From: Mycobacteroides saopaulense
Lineage (GTDB): Bacteria; Actinomycetota; Actinomycetes; Mycobacteriales; Mycobacteriaceae
DNA: 64,000 nucleotides
Direction: 5' to 3'
NCBI RefSeq assembly: GCF_001456355.1
Contig: NZ_CP010271.1
Span: 4,216,001 to 4,280,000 of the forward strand
Part shown: positions 52,713-61,659 of the stretch, in pieces
How the letters are laid out: the number at the start of each line of letters is the position of its first letter
Position numbering within the stretch: position 1 is the stretch's first letter
Position numbers and translations under genes: made by a program
The notes under the pieces: model-generated
What the model was told of the DNA's origin: nothing
Seen by the model: the letters and a program-made list of their open reading frames with translations, nothing else
The model's database searches: none

Positions 52713-53345
52713 ATGACGCAAGACGCTCATCACTCCGAGGCAGCTGCATTCCTTTCTGCCCTAGGCCGATTGGTCGGACAGTATCTGGGCGGAACGATTA
52801 CTGCACGGGTATACACCCGGAACTTCATGTCCCTGAGATCGAGATTTATTACGGACGCAGTAGTCGACGATCCGGTGGTACGTGACATGTTCACGGACCT
52901 CGAAGACTATGTGCCCGCGTACCAGCCTCCTGATCCGTCCGAACCACAGGCGATCTCCGAGGCAGAGATGCACCGCCGCCTGATCGATGAGCGAATTCCT
53001 GCTCTCGAAGGGCGCTACGGAAGATTCATCGAACTTCACACGCCTGATGCCGAATACCTCTCCAAACAAGCGGATTTGGCGCGCAGGATTCGCGATCTGT
53101 CGTCCGCGTACGCACAAGGCACGCTCTCCGCGGAGGATTTCATCGCCGACATCTACTCCGTCCAAGACGTTGGCGATCAATGGCAGGTCTTCCACGACCT
53201 CTTGGACACCTCGTACGCCGACGCCGCGGAACTCGAAATGGGTTCCCCTGACGTTGGCAGCGATGCGTACGGTCGTGATGCACGGCTGCTTGCAGCAGAG
53301 CGGGCAAGAGTTTTGGAAAGCACCTTCGGATTGACCGCCGACTGA
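52713..53345 (+). CDS. Probable immunity protein with duplicated colicin-immunity-like repeat
   Basis: A 210-residue, acidic, helical cytoplasmic protein starting 1 nt after the toxin stop, the usual place for an immunity gene. It appears to hold two copies of one unit. The first has GGTITARVYTRNFMSLRSRF, followed by VRDMFTDLEDYV. The second has QGTLSAEDFIADIYSVQD, followed by WQVFHDLLDTSYADA. That G-T-[IL]-[ST]-A start with F..D..D patterns is like colicin-type immunity proteins. Its acidic character suits neutralising a basic nuclease domain. Family assignment is tentative; the role rests mostly on position. Confidence 0.7.
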   Translation: MTQDAHHSEAAAFLSALGRLVGQYLGGTITARVYTRNFMSLRSRFITDAVVDDPVVRDMFTDLEDYVPAYQPPDPSEPQAISEAEMHRRLIDERIPALEGRYGRFIELHTPDAEYLSKQADLARRIRDLSSAYAQGTLSAEDFIADIYSVQDVGDQWQVFHDLLDTSYADAAELEMGSPDVGSDAYGRDARLLAAERARVLESTFGLTAD

Positions 53346-53369
53346 GCACGTTTCCACTGGAAATCCGCA

Positions 53370-55205
53370 TTACTTGACCGGCAGCTCGGCATCGGATTGT
53401 TCACCGCACGTTGCATATTCGCGCGCGTACAACGTCCCGCCGCCGAGCAGCAGCAGACCGGTGACGATGAAGGCGCCGATCCGGGCAATGCCGTCAAGAG
53501 TGGCCAGGTCGAACAGGAACAGTTTGGCCACTGCCATCGCGGCAAGCACGAATCCTGTTCTGGTGAGCCATATCTGGTCGCGATAGCGCCGCAAACCGGC
53601 AAGCAGTAGCGACACCGACACCCCCATCCAGGACACCGTCGCCAGACCGTGGCCCAGTAAGAACCCGTCGTTGTTGCCGAGCAGTGCGGTACCCGCGAGG
53701 ACGATCGCCGTGGTTCCGGAGTACAGGATCGACACCCCGGCCAACACACCGCGCAGCGGAGCGGATTGCGGGCTCGCCCAGCCAACCCGCTGCATGGCCG
53801 CCATCACCATGCCGACCGTGACCGCCATGAGCACGCTGGCGACGATCAATAGCGGACCGGCCGCACGCACCGCGCTGTTCGAGTCGGCCAGCAGCTCCGG
53901 CGGTGCGTACACGATGTAAGCCATACCGCCGAGTGCGCCGAACACCTGGCCCAGCACCAGCGAAACACGCTCCCGGAGTTGGTATCCAATGGCACAGAAG
54001 GACAGCGCAATCGCCAGCAGCACCACCACCAGTACAGCATCCCGGGTGCCGTCGACCGACGCCTGCAACAACGCCAAACCCGCCACCGCCGCCATCGTGA
54101 CGCGCGCATGCAGCGGAAGGCCCCCGACCAGAAGAAGCGCCGCGCCCATCACGGCGGCGACCCCGACCGGCACCAGCACTCCCAGCGGCCACACCGGGAG
54201 CAACAGCGCACTGTAGAGCACCGGCACGGAAGCAACCGCGATCATTATCGACGAGGTGGGGTCGTTGTCGTCACCGGTGAGCAGCCACAGCGATCCCACC
54301 AGGGTCACCAGCAGCGCCAGTACCGCCATGACGAGCAGGGCATGCGGGTGTCCGTGGCCCGCCTCATGGCCGATGGCCGCCAGCTGTATCAGAGTGACAC
54401 CCACGGTCCGGAATGCATGCAGCACCGGCCAATTGCGGCCGATCTGGGCGGGCAGGCTGGCGATCAGCAGCACCAGTACGAACGCGGCGAGTTCGACGGT
54501 GAACCCGTCGGTGAGGAACGGTGCCAGCACGGTGATCGCGACGACCACACCCGCGGCGAAGGGTTGGGAATTCCATTGCCGCGCCAGTACCAGGCCGGCA
54601 CCCGCGATGGCGAGCCCGAGAATCAATCCCGCTACCACCGGAATCTTCTCGTAGATCACCGTGAGCGCCAGTACGTCGAAGAAGGCGGCCGCGAATCCGG
54701 TTGCCGCGGTGGCGATGCCTCCGATCCTGCCACCGGGCCGCGAGTACACCCGGACACCCAGCGCCACCAGTCCGCCCGCGAGCAGCGCGCCGGACAGCAT
54801 GCGCGGTACCGGACCGAAGTACCCGCTCTTGGCGGCCAGCACCAGCAGCATGACCACGCCGGCAAGTGTCACCACCGCCCCGGCGAAGGCCATCGCCTTG
54901 CTGGCAATACCCTCACGCGCCCAGAATGGCTCCTTGGGCGAAGGCGCGGCCCCCGCCGTCGCCATCACAGGCATTCGAGCAGGTGGGCCGGGTGCTGCCG
55001 CAGGCAAGGGCGCGAGCGTCGCCAGCGGTGCGGCGCCCTGCGCGCGCCGGTAATCATCCCAATATTGCTGGGCTTTCAGGTATTCGGCTTGAGTCCATTC
55101 GACCATCCGGCCCCGCAATGCATCTAGTTCGCCCCGCAGCGCACGTTCACGCCCGTCGAGCTCGTCCAGCGTCGCGGTCATCTGCTGCAACTGTGGATCT
55201 GTCAT
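53370..55205 (-). CDS. DUF2339 polytopic membrane protein
   Basis: A 611-residue membrane protein of the DUF2339 family. The first 65 residues form a coiled coil (QQMTATLDELDGRERALRGE), then a Pro/Ala linker, then about fourteen to eighteen short hydrophobic spans to the C-terminus. ATG 55205 begins the coiled coil; the upstream 13 codons have no ribosome site. Function unknown. It is convergent with the toxin cassette (24-nt gap), and GC returns to about 65% here, marking the right edge of the low-GC island. Confidence 0.82.
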   Translation of the reverse strand: MTDPQLQQMTATLDELDGRERALRGELDALRGRMVEWTQAEYLKAQQYWDDYRRAQGAAPLATLAPLPAAAPGPPARMPVMATAGAAPSPKEPFWAREGIASKAMAFAGAVVTLAGVVMLLVLAAKSGYFGPVPRMLSGALLAGGLVALGVRVYSRPGGRIGGIATAATGFAAAFFDVLALTVIYEKIPVVAGLILGLAIAGAGLVLARQWNSQPFAAGVVVAITVLAPFLTDGFTVELAAFVLVLLIASLPAQIGRNWPVLHAFRTVGVTLIQLAAIGHEAGHGHPHALLVMAVLALLVTLVGSLWLLTGDDNDPTSSIMIAVASVPVLYSALLLPVWPLGVLVPVGVAAVMGAALLLVGGLPLHARVTMAAVAGLALLQASVDGTRDAVLVVVLLAIALSFCAIGYQLRERVSLVLGQVFGALGGMAYIVYAPPELLADSNSAVRAAGPLLIVASVLMAVTVGMVMAAMQRVGWASPQSAPLRGVLAGVSILYSGTTAIVLAGTALLGNNDGFLLGHGLATVSWMGVSVSLLLAGLRRYRDQIWLTRTGFVLAAMAVAKLFLFDLATLDGIARIGAFIVTGLLLLGGGTLYAREYATCGEQSDAELPVK

Positions 55206-55249
55206 ACCTCTTAGGGTGCGGGCCGGGCGACACAAGATGAACACGTAGA

Positions 55250-55267
55250 CCTACCGCCGCGGGTAGG
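55250..55267 (-). terminator. Hairpin after the TetR gene
   Basis: CCTACC and GGTAGG close a GCCGCG loop 25 nt beyond the TetR stop on the minus strand, before the DUF2339 gene. Weak terminator candidate for the mce-TetR transcript. Confidence 0.4.
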
Positions 55268-55291
55268 GGTTTCTCACGCCACTAGGTAGCG

Positions 55292-55951
55292 CTACTCACC
55301 GACGCCGTCCGCACCGTCCCGAACTTCTGCCAGCACTTGTCCCCGGTATGCGGCACGCAGAGTTCGGGACGCAAACAACTCCTGCTCGCCCCACGGCAGG
55401 TATGGCCTTGTCGCCAACAGCGAGGCAACCCCGTGCGTGGTCGCCCACAACTGCAAGGCCGGCTCCATGGTGCTACCGCGGGGAAACCGCTCTTCGTCGA
55501 CCAGTTCTTGCACAACGTCTCGGAGGTGCAGGAAGGCTGCGCTGCTGAGTATCTCGTCCGATTCGCTGCCCAGCCGTGGCGGGCTCGCGGTGGCGAACCG
55601 GTACAACAGCGGACTCTCCGCGGCAAAACGCACATAGGCCAGCCCGAGCGCGTGCAGTCGTTCAATTGCCGTGGGGACGTTGAGCGTGGCCCGCTGCAGC
55701 GCCTCCCCGAGCTGTTCGAAGTACCGCGCGCACAGGGCGTCTGCCAACTCGTCGGTACTCGAGAAGTGCCGATACAAAGACGGCGCCGTGATGCCCAGCG
55801 CGCGCGTCAGCTCGCGGGCAGACGGAGCCCGCGCCTCCCCCGACCTGAGGATGAGGTCCATCGCGGTGTCGATGATCTGCTGTCGCAGAAGCCAACCCTG
55901 CCCCTTAGGCAGGCGCTGTCGCGGTGCGGTTGCGTCGTTTTCGTCACCCAT
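55292..55951 (-). CDS. TetR family regulator downstream of the mce operon
   Basis: Repressor of 219 residues. The helix-turn-helix is standard: RQQIIDTAMDLILRSGE, then SARELTRALGITAPSLYRHFSSTDEL (residues about 22-70), with a C-terminal TetR ligand domain of the WHG sort (VRFAAESPLLYRFA). ATG 55951 is preferred, with TTGGAG 7 nt upstream; ATG 55969 and longer forms would crowd or overlap mceF. It follows mceF by 25 nt on the same strand and may be the last gene of the operon, regulating it in a loop like Mce3R or other mce regulators. Confidence 0.85.
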   Translation of the reverse strand: MGDENDATAPRQRLPKGQGWLLRQQIIDTAMDLILRSGEARAPSARELTRALGITAPSLYRHFSSTDELADALCARYFEQLGEALQRATLNVPTAIERLHALGLAYVRFAAESPLLYRFATASPPRLGSESDEILSSAAFLHLRDVVQELVDEERFPRGSTMEPALQLWATTHGVASLLATRPYLPWGEQELFASRTLRAAYRGQVLAEVRDGADGVGE

Positions 55952-55976
55952 GTGTCGCTCCAACCGCATATCCCAA

Positions 55977-57227
55977 TCACCGCGGGGGTTCGATCGGCAG
56001 TGTCGGCCCGCCGTGTGGGGTCGGGATCGTGAACCTGCCCTTGGGGGTGGGGTCGGTCGTCTTTCCGAGGTCGGCGCCCTGCGGCGGACCGGCGGTGTCG
56101 TCCCCGGCGGGGCGCGGTGCATTCTTGGCACCGCGAATCAACACCGCGGGGTCGTCATCGGCGCAGTAGGTATACACGGGCGGCTCCGGGAAATCAGCCG
56201 ACGACGGCGGCACACGCGGAGTGCCGTAGTCACAGGCATAGCGCGGGTACAGATCCGCGGTGGCCCAGACTCCGTTGTCGCGCATGGTGTCTGCGATCGC
56301 ACCGAATGTCGACCCGCGATAGTTGGGGAAGAAGGCGTTGATGGCCGGCGTGCGCACGTAGAGCATCTGCGATGTCGTGGCCAGGCTGGCGAGCAATTGC
56401 ACCATGGTGTCGGAGTTGTCCGCGAACAGGTTGTCCACCGCACCCAGGGTCTTCGGGGCCTGATCGACCAGGGTGCGGTAGCCGTTCTGCATCTTGTCGA
56501 CACCCCGCAACGTACGGCCCAAGCTATCGGCCGTCGCCTTGATGCCGGAGTTTTTGTCCGAGGCCAAGGTCAGCACCACGCGGCTGGTCTTGAGCAGGCT
56601 GGTGGTCTCGGGCAGCACCGAATCGAGGGTGCTCAACAAGAAGGTGCCACCGTCGATGATCTCGGTGAGCTTGCGCGGCCCCTCCTTGCTCAGGCTCAGT
56701 TCCTTCTTGATGAGCTCAAGCTTCTTGGGATCCACCTGGGCCAGCAGACCATCCGCATCGGCCAACAGCTTGGCCAGCGTGACCGGCACCTGAACGCCAT
56801 CCGAGATCACGCTGCCGTCCTCAAGGAACGGGCCCTGTTGGCCCGGGGTGCCCTCGAAGTTGATGTACTGCTCACCGGCGGCGGAAAGGCCGGTCACCCG
56901 GACCTTGGCAGCGGCGGGAATCTTGTATTTCGACAAAATCTCGGCGGTGGCCTCGACTCCCTGTGGGGTGATCTCCAACGACTGCACGGTGCCGATCTTG
57001 ACCCCACGCAGCGCGACATCCTGCCGGGGCAACAGGCCCCCGGATTCGGTCAGCTTCACCGTGACTTGGTACGTCGACGCGAAGGGGTTGGCCCGCAACG
57101 CACCGACGAACAAGTAAGTCACCGCCAGAACCAACGTCAGCGTCAGCGCCACCCCCGATAGCACCGACTTCTGACGGTGTCCGGCACGCACCACACCGAC
57201 CACGGCATTCGCGACCGCGTTGATCAT
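55977..57227 (-). CDS. mceF: Mce family protein MceF
   Basis: Sixth Mce subunit, 416 residues. An N-terminal membrane anchor (about 22-45) is followed by the MlaD/MCE domain (TYQVTVKLTESGGLLPRQDVALRGVKIGTV, abbreviated here to its ends: TYQVTV through GVKIGTV, residues 52-79), a long helical region, and a Pro-rich C-terminal tail. Mce proteins form the tube that carries lipids from the outer envelope to the YrbE permeases. The start overlaps the mceE stop by 4 nt. Confidence 0.9.
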   Translation of the reverse strand: MINAVANAVVGVVRAGHRQKSVLSGVALTLTLVLAVTYLFVGALRANPFASTYQVTVKLTESGGLLPRQDVALRGVKIGTVQSLEITPQGVEATAEILSKYKIPAAAKVRVTGLSAAGEQYINFEGTPGQQGPFLEDGSVISDGVQVPVTLAKLLADADGLLAQVDPKKLELIKKELSLSKEGPRKLTEIIDGGTFLLSTLDSVLPETTSLLKTSRVVLTLASDKNSGIKATADSLGRTLRGVDKMQNGYRTLVDQAPKTLGAVDNLFADNSDTMVQLLASLATTSQMLYVRTPAINAFFPNYRGSTFGAIADTMRDNGVWATADLYPRYACDYGTPRVPPSSADFPEPPVYTYCADDDPAVLIRGAKNAPRPAGDDTAGPPQGADLGKTTDPTPKGRFTIPTPHGGPTLPIEPPR

Positions 57228-58432
57228 CGCCCAGCTCCCGGCGGAGCGTCCGTTGGCCGGATGGTTTCAATGACACCCGGCTCTGTGGGGCTGGGGCGCA
57301 CCGGAACGTCTTGACCGAATTGACCCTTGCCTACGACGCGTTCCTGCAGGCGCCACAGTGTGTATTTGACGGAGCCGGCCAACTGAGCCCAGTTGTAGCG
57401 CTTGGGCCCGTGCGTGCCGATATCGGCGTAGGAGCCCACGTCAGGTATCGAACCGAGCACCAGCTGATCCAGCGAGGCGTGCAGTGAAAGCGAATTTCCC
57501 GCGGTCGCTTTGATGGCCGAGGGGAAAATGCGGTTGAATGCCGCCAGGCTGGTATCGGGATCCAGTGCCACGTCATTCCATGCCTTGGCCACCGTGTTCG
57601 CGTCCTTGATGATGCTGCGGCCGCTGGTATCGGTGCCTGCGATCGACGGAAACTTCTGCAGCTGACGCGTCGTGTCACCCAACATGAGCAGCAGTTCGGA
57701 GAGCTGTGCTGTGTTGGAGGCCAACGTCTCTGTTGCCGGCCCGGCCGCCTTCACGATGTCGGTGACCACCTGATTCTTGGCATCTACCTGATCTGCCAAT
57801 TGCGATGTCTGCGTGAGGGCCTCGGAGATCTGCGCCGACCGCGAGTTCAGCGTTGCCAGTAGCTGGTTGGAGTCGTTGATCAGATCTCCGAAGGCTCGTC
57901 CCTGATCCCCGGTGGCCTTACCAAAGCCATTGACAACGTTCGTCAGGTTGCGCACCGCGCCGCCATTGGAGGCCAAAGCGGCCGAGCTGAGCACGGCCTC
58001 CACGGTCGCGGCGGCACTCGTGGAGTCAAGCCCGATCGTGTCCCCATCCGTGAGCAGCGGACCATCGGTGGATGCCCCCACAGGAGGACGGATCGATACA
58101 AAGACATCACCCAGCGGTGTGGCCGAACGCAATTCGGCGGTACTGCCCTTGGGCAGCCGCACCCCATCGAGAATCCGGAGTGTGGTGACGGCCGTGAAGT
58201 TACGCACGTACATCTCGTCGACCTGCCCCACGTCGGCGCCGGCCAACTTGACCTTCGCGCTGTCGGGCAGATTCAGGACATTCGAGAACAGCGCGGTGAG
58301 GTGGTAGCCGCCACTGCCGATGCCGGGCGCCGGCAGCGGTAGGTCGCCCAGTCCATTGGTGGCACATCCGCTGAGGACGGTGGCCGTCATCAACGTGGCC
58401 GCCGCCATCCGTGCCGTCCGCACCGCCATCAT
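57224..58432 (-). CDS. mceE: Mce family lipoprotein MceE (LprK-like)
   Basis: Fifth Mce subunit, 402 residues, a lipoprotein as usual for MceE: the lipobox LSGC places the acylated Cys at residue 23. The MCE domain follows (YHLTALFSNVLNLPDSAKVK and GADVGQVDEMYV), then helical regions. ATGs at 58432 and 58429 are both possible. It overlaps mceD and mceF by 4 nt each. Confidence 0.91.
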   Translation of the reverse strand: MMAVRTARMAAATLMTATVLSGCATNGLGDLPLPAPGIGSGGYHLTALFSNVLNLPDSAKVKLAGADVGQVDEMYVRNFTAVTTLRILDGVRLPKGSTAELRSATPLGDVFVSIRPPVGASTDGPLLTDGDTIGLDSTSAAATVEAVLSSAALASNGGAVRNLTNVVNGFGKATGDQGRAFGDLINDSNQLLATLNSRSAQISEALTQTSQLADQVDAKNQVVTDIVKAAGPATETLASNTAQLSELLLMLGDTTRQLQKFPSIAGTDTSGRSIIKDANTVAKAWNDVALDPDTSLAAFNRIFPSAIKATAGNSLSLHASLDQLVLGSIPDVGSYADIGTHGPKRYNWAQLAGSVKYTLWRLQERVVGKGQFGQDVPVRPSPTEPGVIETIRPTDAPPGAGR

Positions 58433-59553
58433 TTCTGTCCCATCGCGGCGAGTCCATCCAGCACGTAGGTCAGCCCGAAATCAGGTCCATAGTCTTGCAG
58501 GGTTCCTGTGCTGCAACCCAATTGGCGCAGCCCCATCATGTTGCAGATCTCTTTGTCCATCTGGCTCTCGAACAGCAGCCGGTCGGTCATGAACCGGATA
58601 CGCAGACGCTTGTTGTCCTGGTCCACGGCGTTGTACATGTTGTCCCAGGCCAACGGTTGGACGTCGATCCACTCAGAGATCTCACGACGGTTGTCGACCA
58701 CCGCCTTCAGCGCGGTGTTCGAATTCAGGATGGTTTGTTTGAGGTGGTCGCGATTCGCCTCGACAATGTCACCGGCCTGCTTGACAAGCTCGTTGAACCT
58801 GCGCCCGGTAGAGCCGGTGCCCAACGACTCCTCATCGAGGATTTGGCTCAGTTGACGCACGGTGGAGGCGAATTCACGCAGCTTGCCATCGTTGGCTGCC
58901 GCCGCATCGAACAGTGAACTGACGTTCTTGATGATGGCCGTCAGCTGCTCGCGGGTTGTCGTTCCCCCCTCTGAGCTCAGACGCAGAGCCTTGGACAGCT
59001 CGCCGAGCCCAGCCTTGATCTTCTCCCCGTTGCCGTCGGCAATGCGGGCGGCGGGGTTGACGATATCGGCCACCGGCCCCTGTCCCTTGCCATCTCCCTT
59101 GAGAGACAGCGAAAGCCGATCCAGCATGCCCAACACACGATCAAACTCCACCGGGGTCTTCGTATGGTCCAACCCAATGGTGTCGCCGTCCTTGAGCGCG
59201 GGACCACCGCGGTACGGAGGCGACAGTTCCACCTGACGATCGGTCAGGATCGACGTAGACAACGTGACCGCCTGCGCTTCGACGGGCACCTTCACGTTCT
59301 TGTCGACGGTGAACTGCACCTCCACATATCCCGGCATGGGCGTGATCTTGGTGACCTTGCCCACCGGCATGCCCAGCACCGCGACCACATTGGATTCGTA
59401 AAGGCCCGAAGCGCTCTCGAATTGCGCAGTCAGCGTGATGTGGTCGGTCGCCGACTTCACCCAAAACGCGCCTGCACCGACAACGGCTGCAACCAGTACC
59501 GCCAGTGCGCCGATCACTGCGATCAGCCGACTTCTTCTGACACCCTTGTTCAT
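58429..59553 (-). CDS. mceD: Mce family protein MceD
   Basis: Fourth Mce subunit, 374 residues. N-terminal anchor at about residues 9-30 (LIAVIGALAVLVAAVVGAGA), MCE domain with AQFESASGLYESNVVAVLGMP and GKVTKI, then the long amphipathic helices of the needle region. ATG 59553 shares its first base with the mceC stop (TGATG), which fixes the start; the open frame above it is mceC on another register. Confidence 0.9.
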   Translation of the reverse strand: MNKGVRRSRLIAVIGALAVLVAAVVGAGAFWVKSATDHITLTAQFESASGLYESNVVAVLGMPVGKVTKITPMPGYVEVQFTVDKNVKVPVEAQAVTLSTSILTDRQVELSPPYRGGPALKDGDTIGLDHTKTPVEFDRVLGMLDRLSLSLKGDGKGQGPVADIVNPAARIADGNGEKIKAGLGELSKALRLSSEGGTTTREQLTAIIKNVSSLFDAAAANDGKLREFASTVRQLSQILDEESLGTGSTGRRFNELVKQAGDIVEANRDHLKQTILNSNTALKAVVDNRREISEWIDVQPLAWDNMYNAVDQDNKRLRIRFMTDRLLFESQMDKEICNMMGLRQLGCSTGTLQDYGPDFGLTYVLDGLAAMGQK

Positions 59554-60599
59554 CACTTGCAGTCCTTGAAGTACGGGATCATTCCGAATTGCTTTGCACG
59601 TCCACTGATCGCGCACATCCACGAATCGACCAGCAAGCCGTTCGTCAGATTGATATCGATGGCGTTGCCGGTGCCGGTCGAGTTGGCGATACCGCGTATC
59701 AGAACCGGCGCGATCGGGTACAGGCTGCGCAGCAGGTCATCGTGTTTACCCAGCATGTCCGAGAGCTCATGCGCCGTCTTGAGCATCGCGTCGAGCTGCG
59801 CCCGGTCCTGGACCACAACCTTGCTCAGCTGTTCCACCAGATTGGTGAATGACTGCAGCATCGCGTGAAAGGTGTTGCGCCGCGTCACGATCTCTTCAAG
59901 GATGTCCTGCCCCTGATTGATCAGGACTCCAATACCGGACTGCTGCCGCCGCAGCGTGCTGGTCACCTTCTCTGTGCTCTTGAGCAGTGTGCCCAGCTGA
60001 TCGCGCCGATCGGCGATGACCGAGGACAGCGATTGGATGTTCTCCATTGCCCGCGGAACGACATCGGGCAATCCCTGGAGCTGTGTGCCCAGCACACTGA
60101 GAGACTGCGCCACCTTGTCGAAATCGACCTGCTCGAAGGTGTTGGTCGCTCCCGCCAGCGCAGCCTGCAGATCATAGGGGACCTCGGTGTGTGCAAGGTC
60201 AATTGTCTTGCCCGGCAGTGAATCTGCCCCTCTGGGACGCAGATCCAGATAGCGCGACCCCAAGATGGTGGTGACCCTGATCGATGCCTTGGTGTCCTTA
60301 CCGAGACGGATGTCGTCGCGGACCTTCAGGCCGGCCTCGACATGATCACCCACCAGCTTCATGCTCGTGATGTTGCCGACGGGGATGCCCGCCACGGTTA
60401 TCGGCTGACCCGGCCGTAGCGAGGCCGCCTGGACGAACTCGGCGGTGTAGCTCGTGTATCCCAGGCCCAGCGCTTTTACCAGCAACATCGCACCGATGAG
60501 ACTCGCGATCACCGCGATCGCGACGAAGCCCAGCCAGATCTTGTTGTAGGTCTCGACGGGCCGGTTCTTGATCTTCTGCCACCTGGATCGCTCAGCCAT
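59553..60599 (-). CDS. mceC: Mce family protein MceC
   Basis: Third Mce subunit, 348 residues. Anchor at about residues 22-44, MCE domain starting YTAEFVQAASLRPGQPITVA with GIPVGNITSMKL, and helical C-terminal half ending in DSWMCAISGRAKQFG. Overlaps mceB by 8 nt and mceD by 1 nt. The tail is short and lacks a Pro-rich extension. Confidence 0.9.
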   Translation of the reverse strand: MAERSRWQKIKNRPVETYNKIWLGFVAIAVIASLIGAMLLVKALGLGYTSYTAEFVQAASLRPGQPITVAGIPVGNITSMKLVGDHVEAGLKVRDDIRLGKDTKASIRVTTILGSRYLDLRPRGADSLPGKTIDLAHTEVPYDLQAALAGATNTFEQVDFDKVAQSLSVLGTQLQGLPDVVPRAMENIQSLSSVIADRRDQLGTLLKSTEKVTSTLRRQQSGIGVLINQGQDILEEIVTRRNTFHAMLQSFTNLVEQLSKVVVQDRAQLDAMLKTAHELSDMLGKHDDLLRSLYPIAPVLIRGIANSTGTGNAIDINLTNGLLVDSWMCAISGRAKQFGMIPYFKDCK

Positions 60600-61659
60600 T
60601 GGCCATGTTCCTGCATCGCGGGGTGTACTGGGCCACGTTCCCTGGGGTCGCCGCGTTGACGATGATCGGTATCACGTCATTCAGGCCGGGGAAGAAGCCG
60701 GTGAGATTCAGATCGCACATGTAGACGTTGATGAACGCGCCCTCGGAGTAGAAGCGAGACAGGCCCTTCAGCACGATCGGCAGGTTGTCCCCGAGAAACG
60801 CGTACTGCGGTTCGATGCCCACCACGTGGTTGGTGAATCCCGGCTGCCGGGTGACGATCTCTTCCAGCGAGGGGAACACGTCGTTGGTGATCTTCGAGAG
60901 GCGGCGCATGGTCTGCGACAGTGAGCCCGCCGCCGACACCAGCTCGGGGCGCCTGCTATCCAAATCCGACACCATCTGACGCGTCTGGGTAAGCACCTTG
61001 TCCAGGCTCTCGTTCTGCTGCGCAAGATTGCCGGTCACGGTATTCAGACTGGTGATCGCATTACCCAGAGCCTGGTCCCGACCCGCGAATGTCTTTGTCA
61101 GCGTGGATGTCTGGCTGACCAGAGTGACGATGGAGGCATTGTCTCCCTGCAGGGATTGGATAACGCCCTTGGTCAGGTTGTCGGCCTGCTCGGGGGAAAG
61201 CGTGCTGAACAGCGGCTCGTAGCCATTGAGCAGGGTGGTGACATCGAAGGACGGGTCGGTGCGCTCCACCGGGATAGTTGCTCCGGCGGCCAGCACTGTG
61301 CTGCTGGCAGGGTTGCCGGACTTCCCCGGTGACAGGCCCAGATAGCGCTGTCCCACGATGTTTTGGTAGGTCACCGAGGCTATCGTGTTGCCATACAGTT
61401 TCTGATCGTTCTGGACCACGAAATCGACCCGGGCCTGCTCGTTGTCAACCAGCTCGATCTTCTGGACGCGACCGACCCGCACACCGGCCATGCGCACATC
61501 GTCACCTTCGCGCAGCCCGTACACATCGGTAAAGCGCGCCGAATAGGCTGTGGTGCTTCCCGATACCTCACGAAGCAGCGTGGCGTACACCAGCCAACCG
61601 AGTGTCAGGGCCACGGTCATGAAGACCGCGAGGCCGATCAATGGACCACGGAATCTCAT
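60592..61659 (-). CDS. mceB: Mce family protein MceB
   Basis: Second Mce subunit, 355 residues. Anchor at residues 5-28, MCE domain with YSARFTDVYGLREGDDVRMA, GVRVGRVQKIEL and IVGQRYLGLSPG, then helices. Near the C-terminus CDLNLTGFFPGLND carries one Cys of the pair common in MceB. The start overlaps the mceA stop as ATGA. Confidence 0.9.
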   Translation of the reverse strand: MRFRGPLIGLAVFMTVALTLGWLVYATLLREVSGSTTAYSARFTDVYGLREGDDVRMAGVRVGRVQKIELVDNEQARVDFVVQNDQKLYGNTIASVTYQNIVGQRYLGLSPGKSGNPASSTVLAAGATIPVERTDPSFDVTTLLNGYEPLFSTLSPEQADNLTKGVIQSLQGDNASIVTLVSQTSTLTKTFAGRDQALGNAITSLNTVTGNLAQQNESLDKVLTQTRQMVSDLDSRRPELVSAAGSLSQTMRRLSKITNDVFPSLEEIVTRQPGFTNHVVGIEPQYAFLGDNLPIVLKGLSRFYSEGAFINVYMCDLNLTGFFPGLNDVIPIIVNAATPGNVAQYTPRCRNMANG

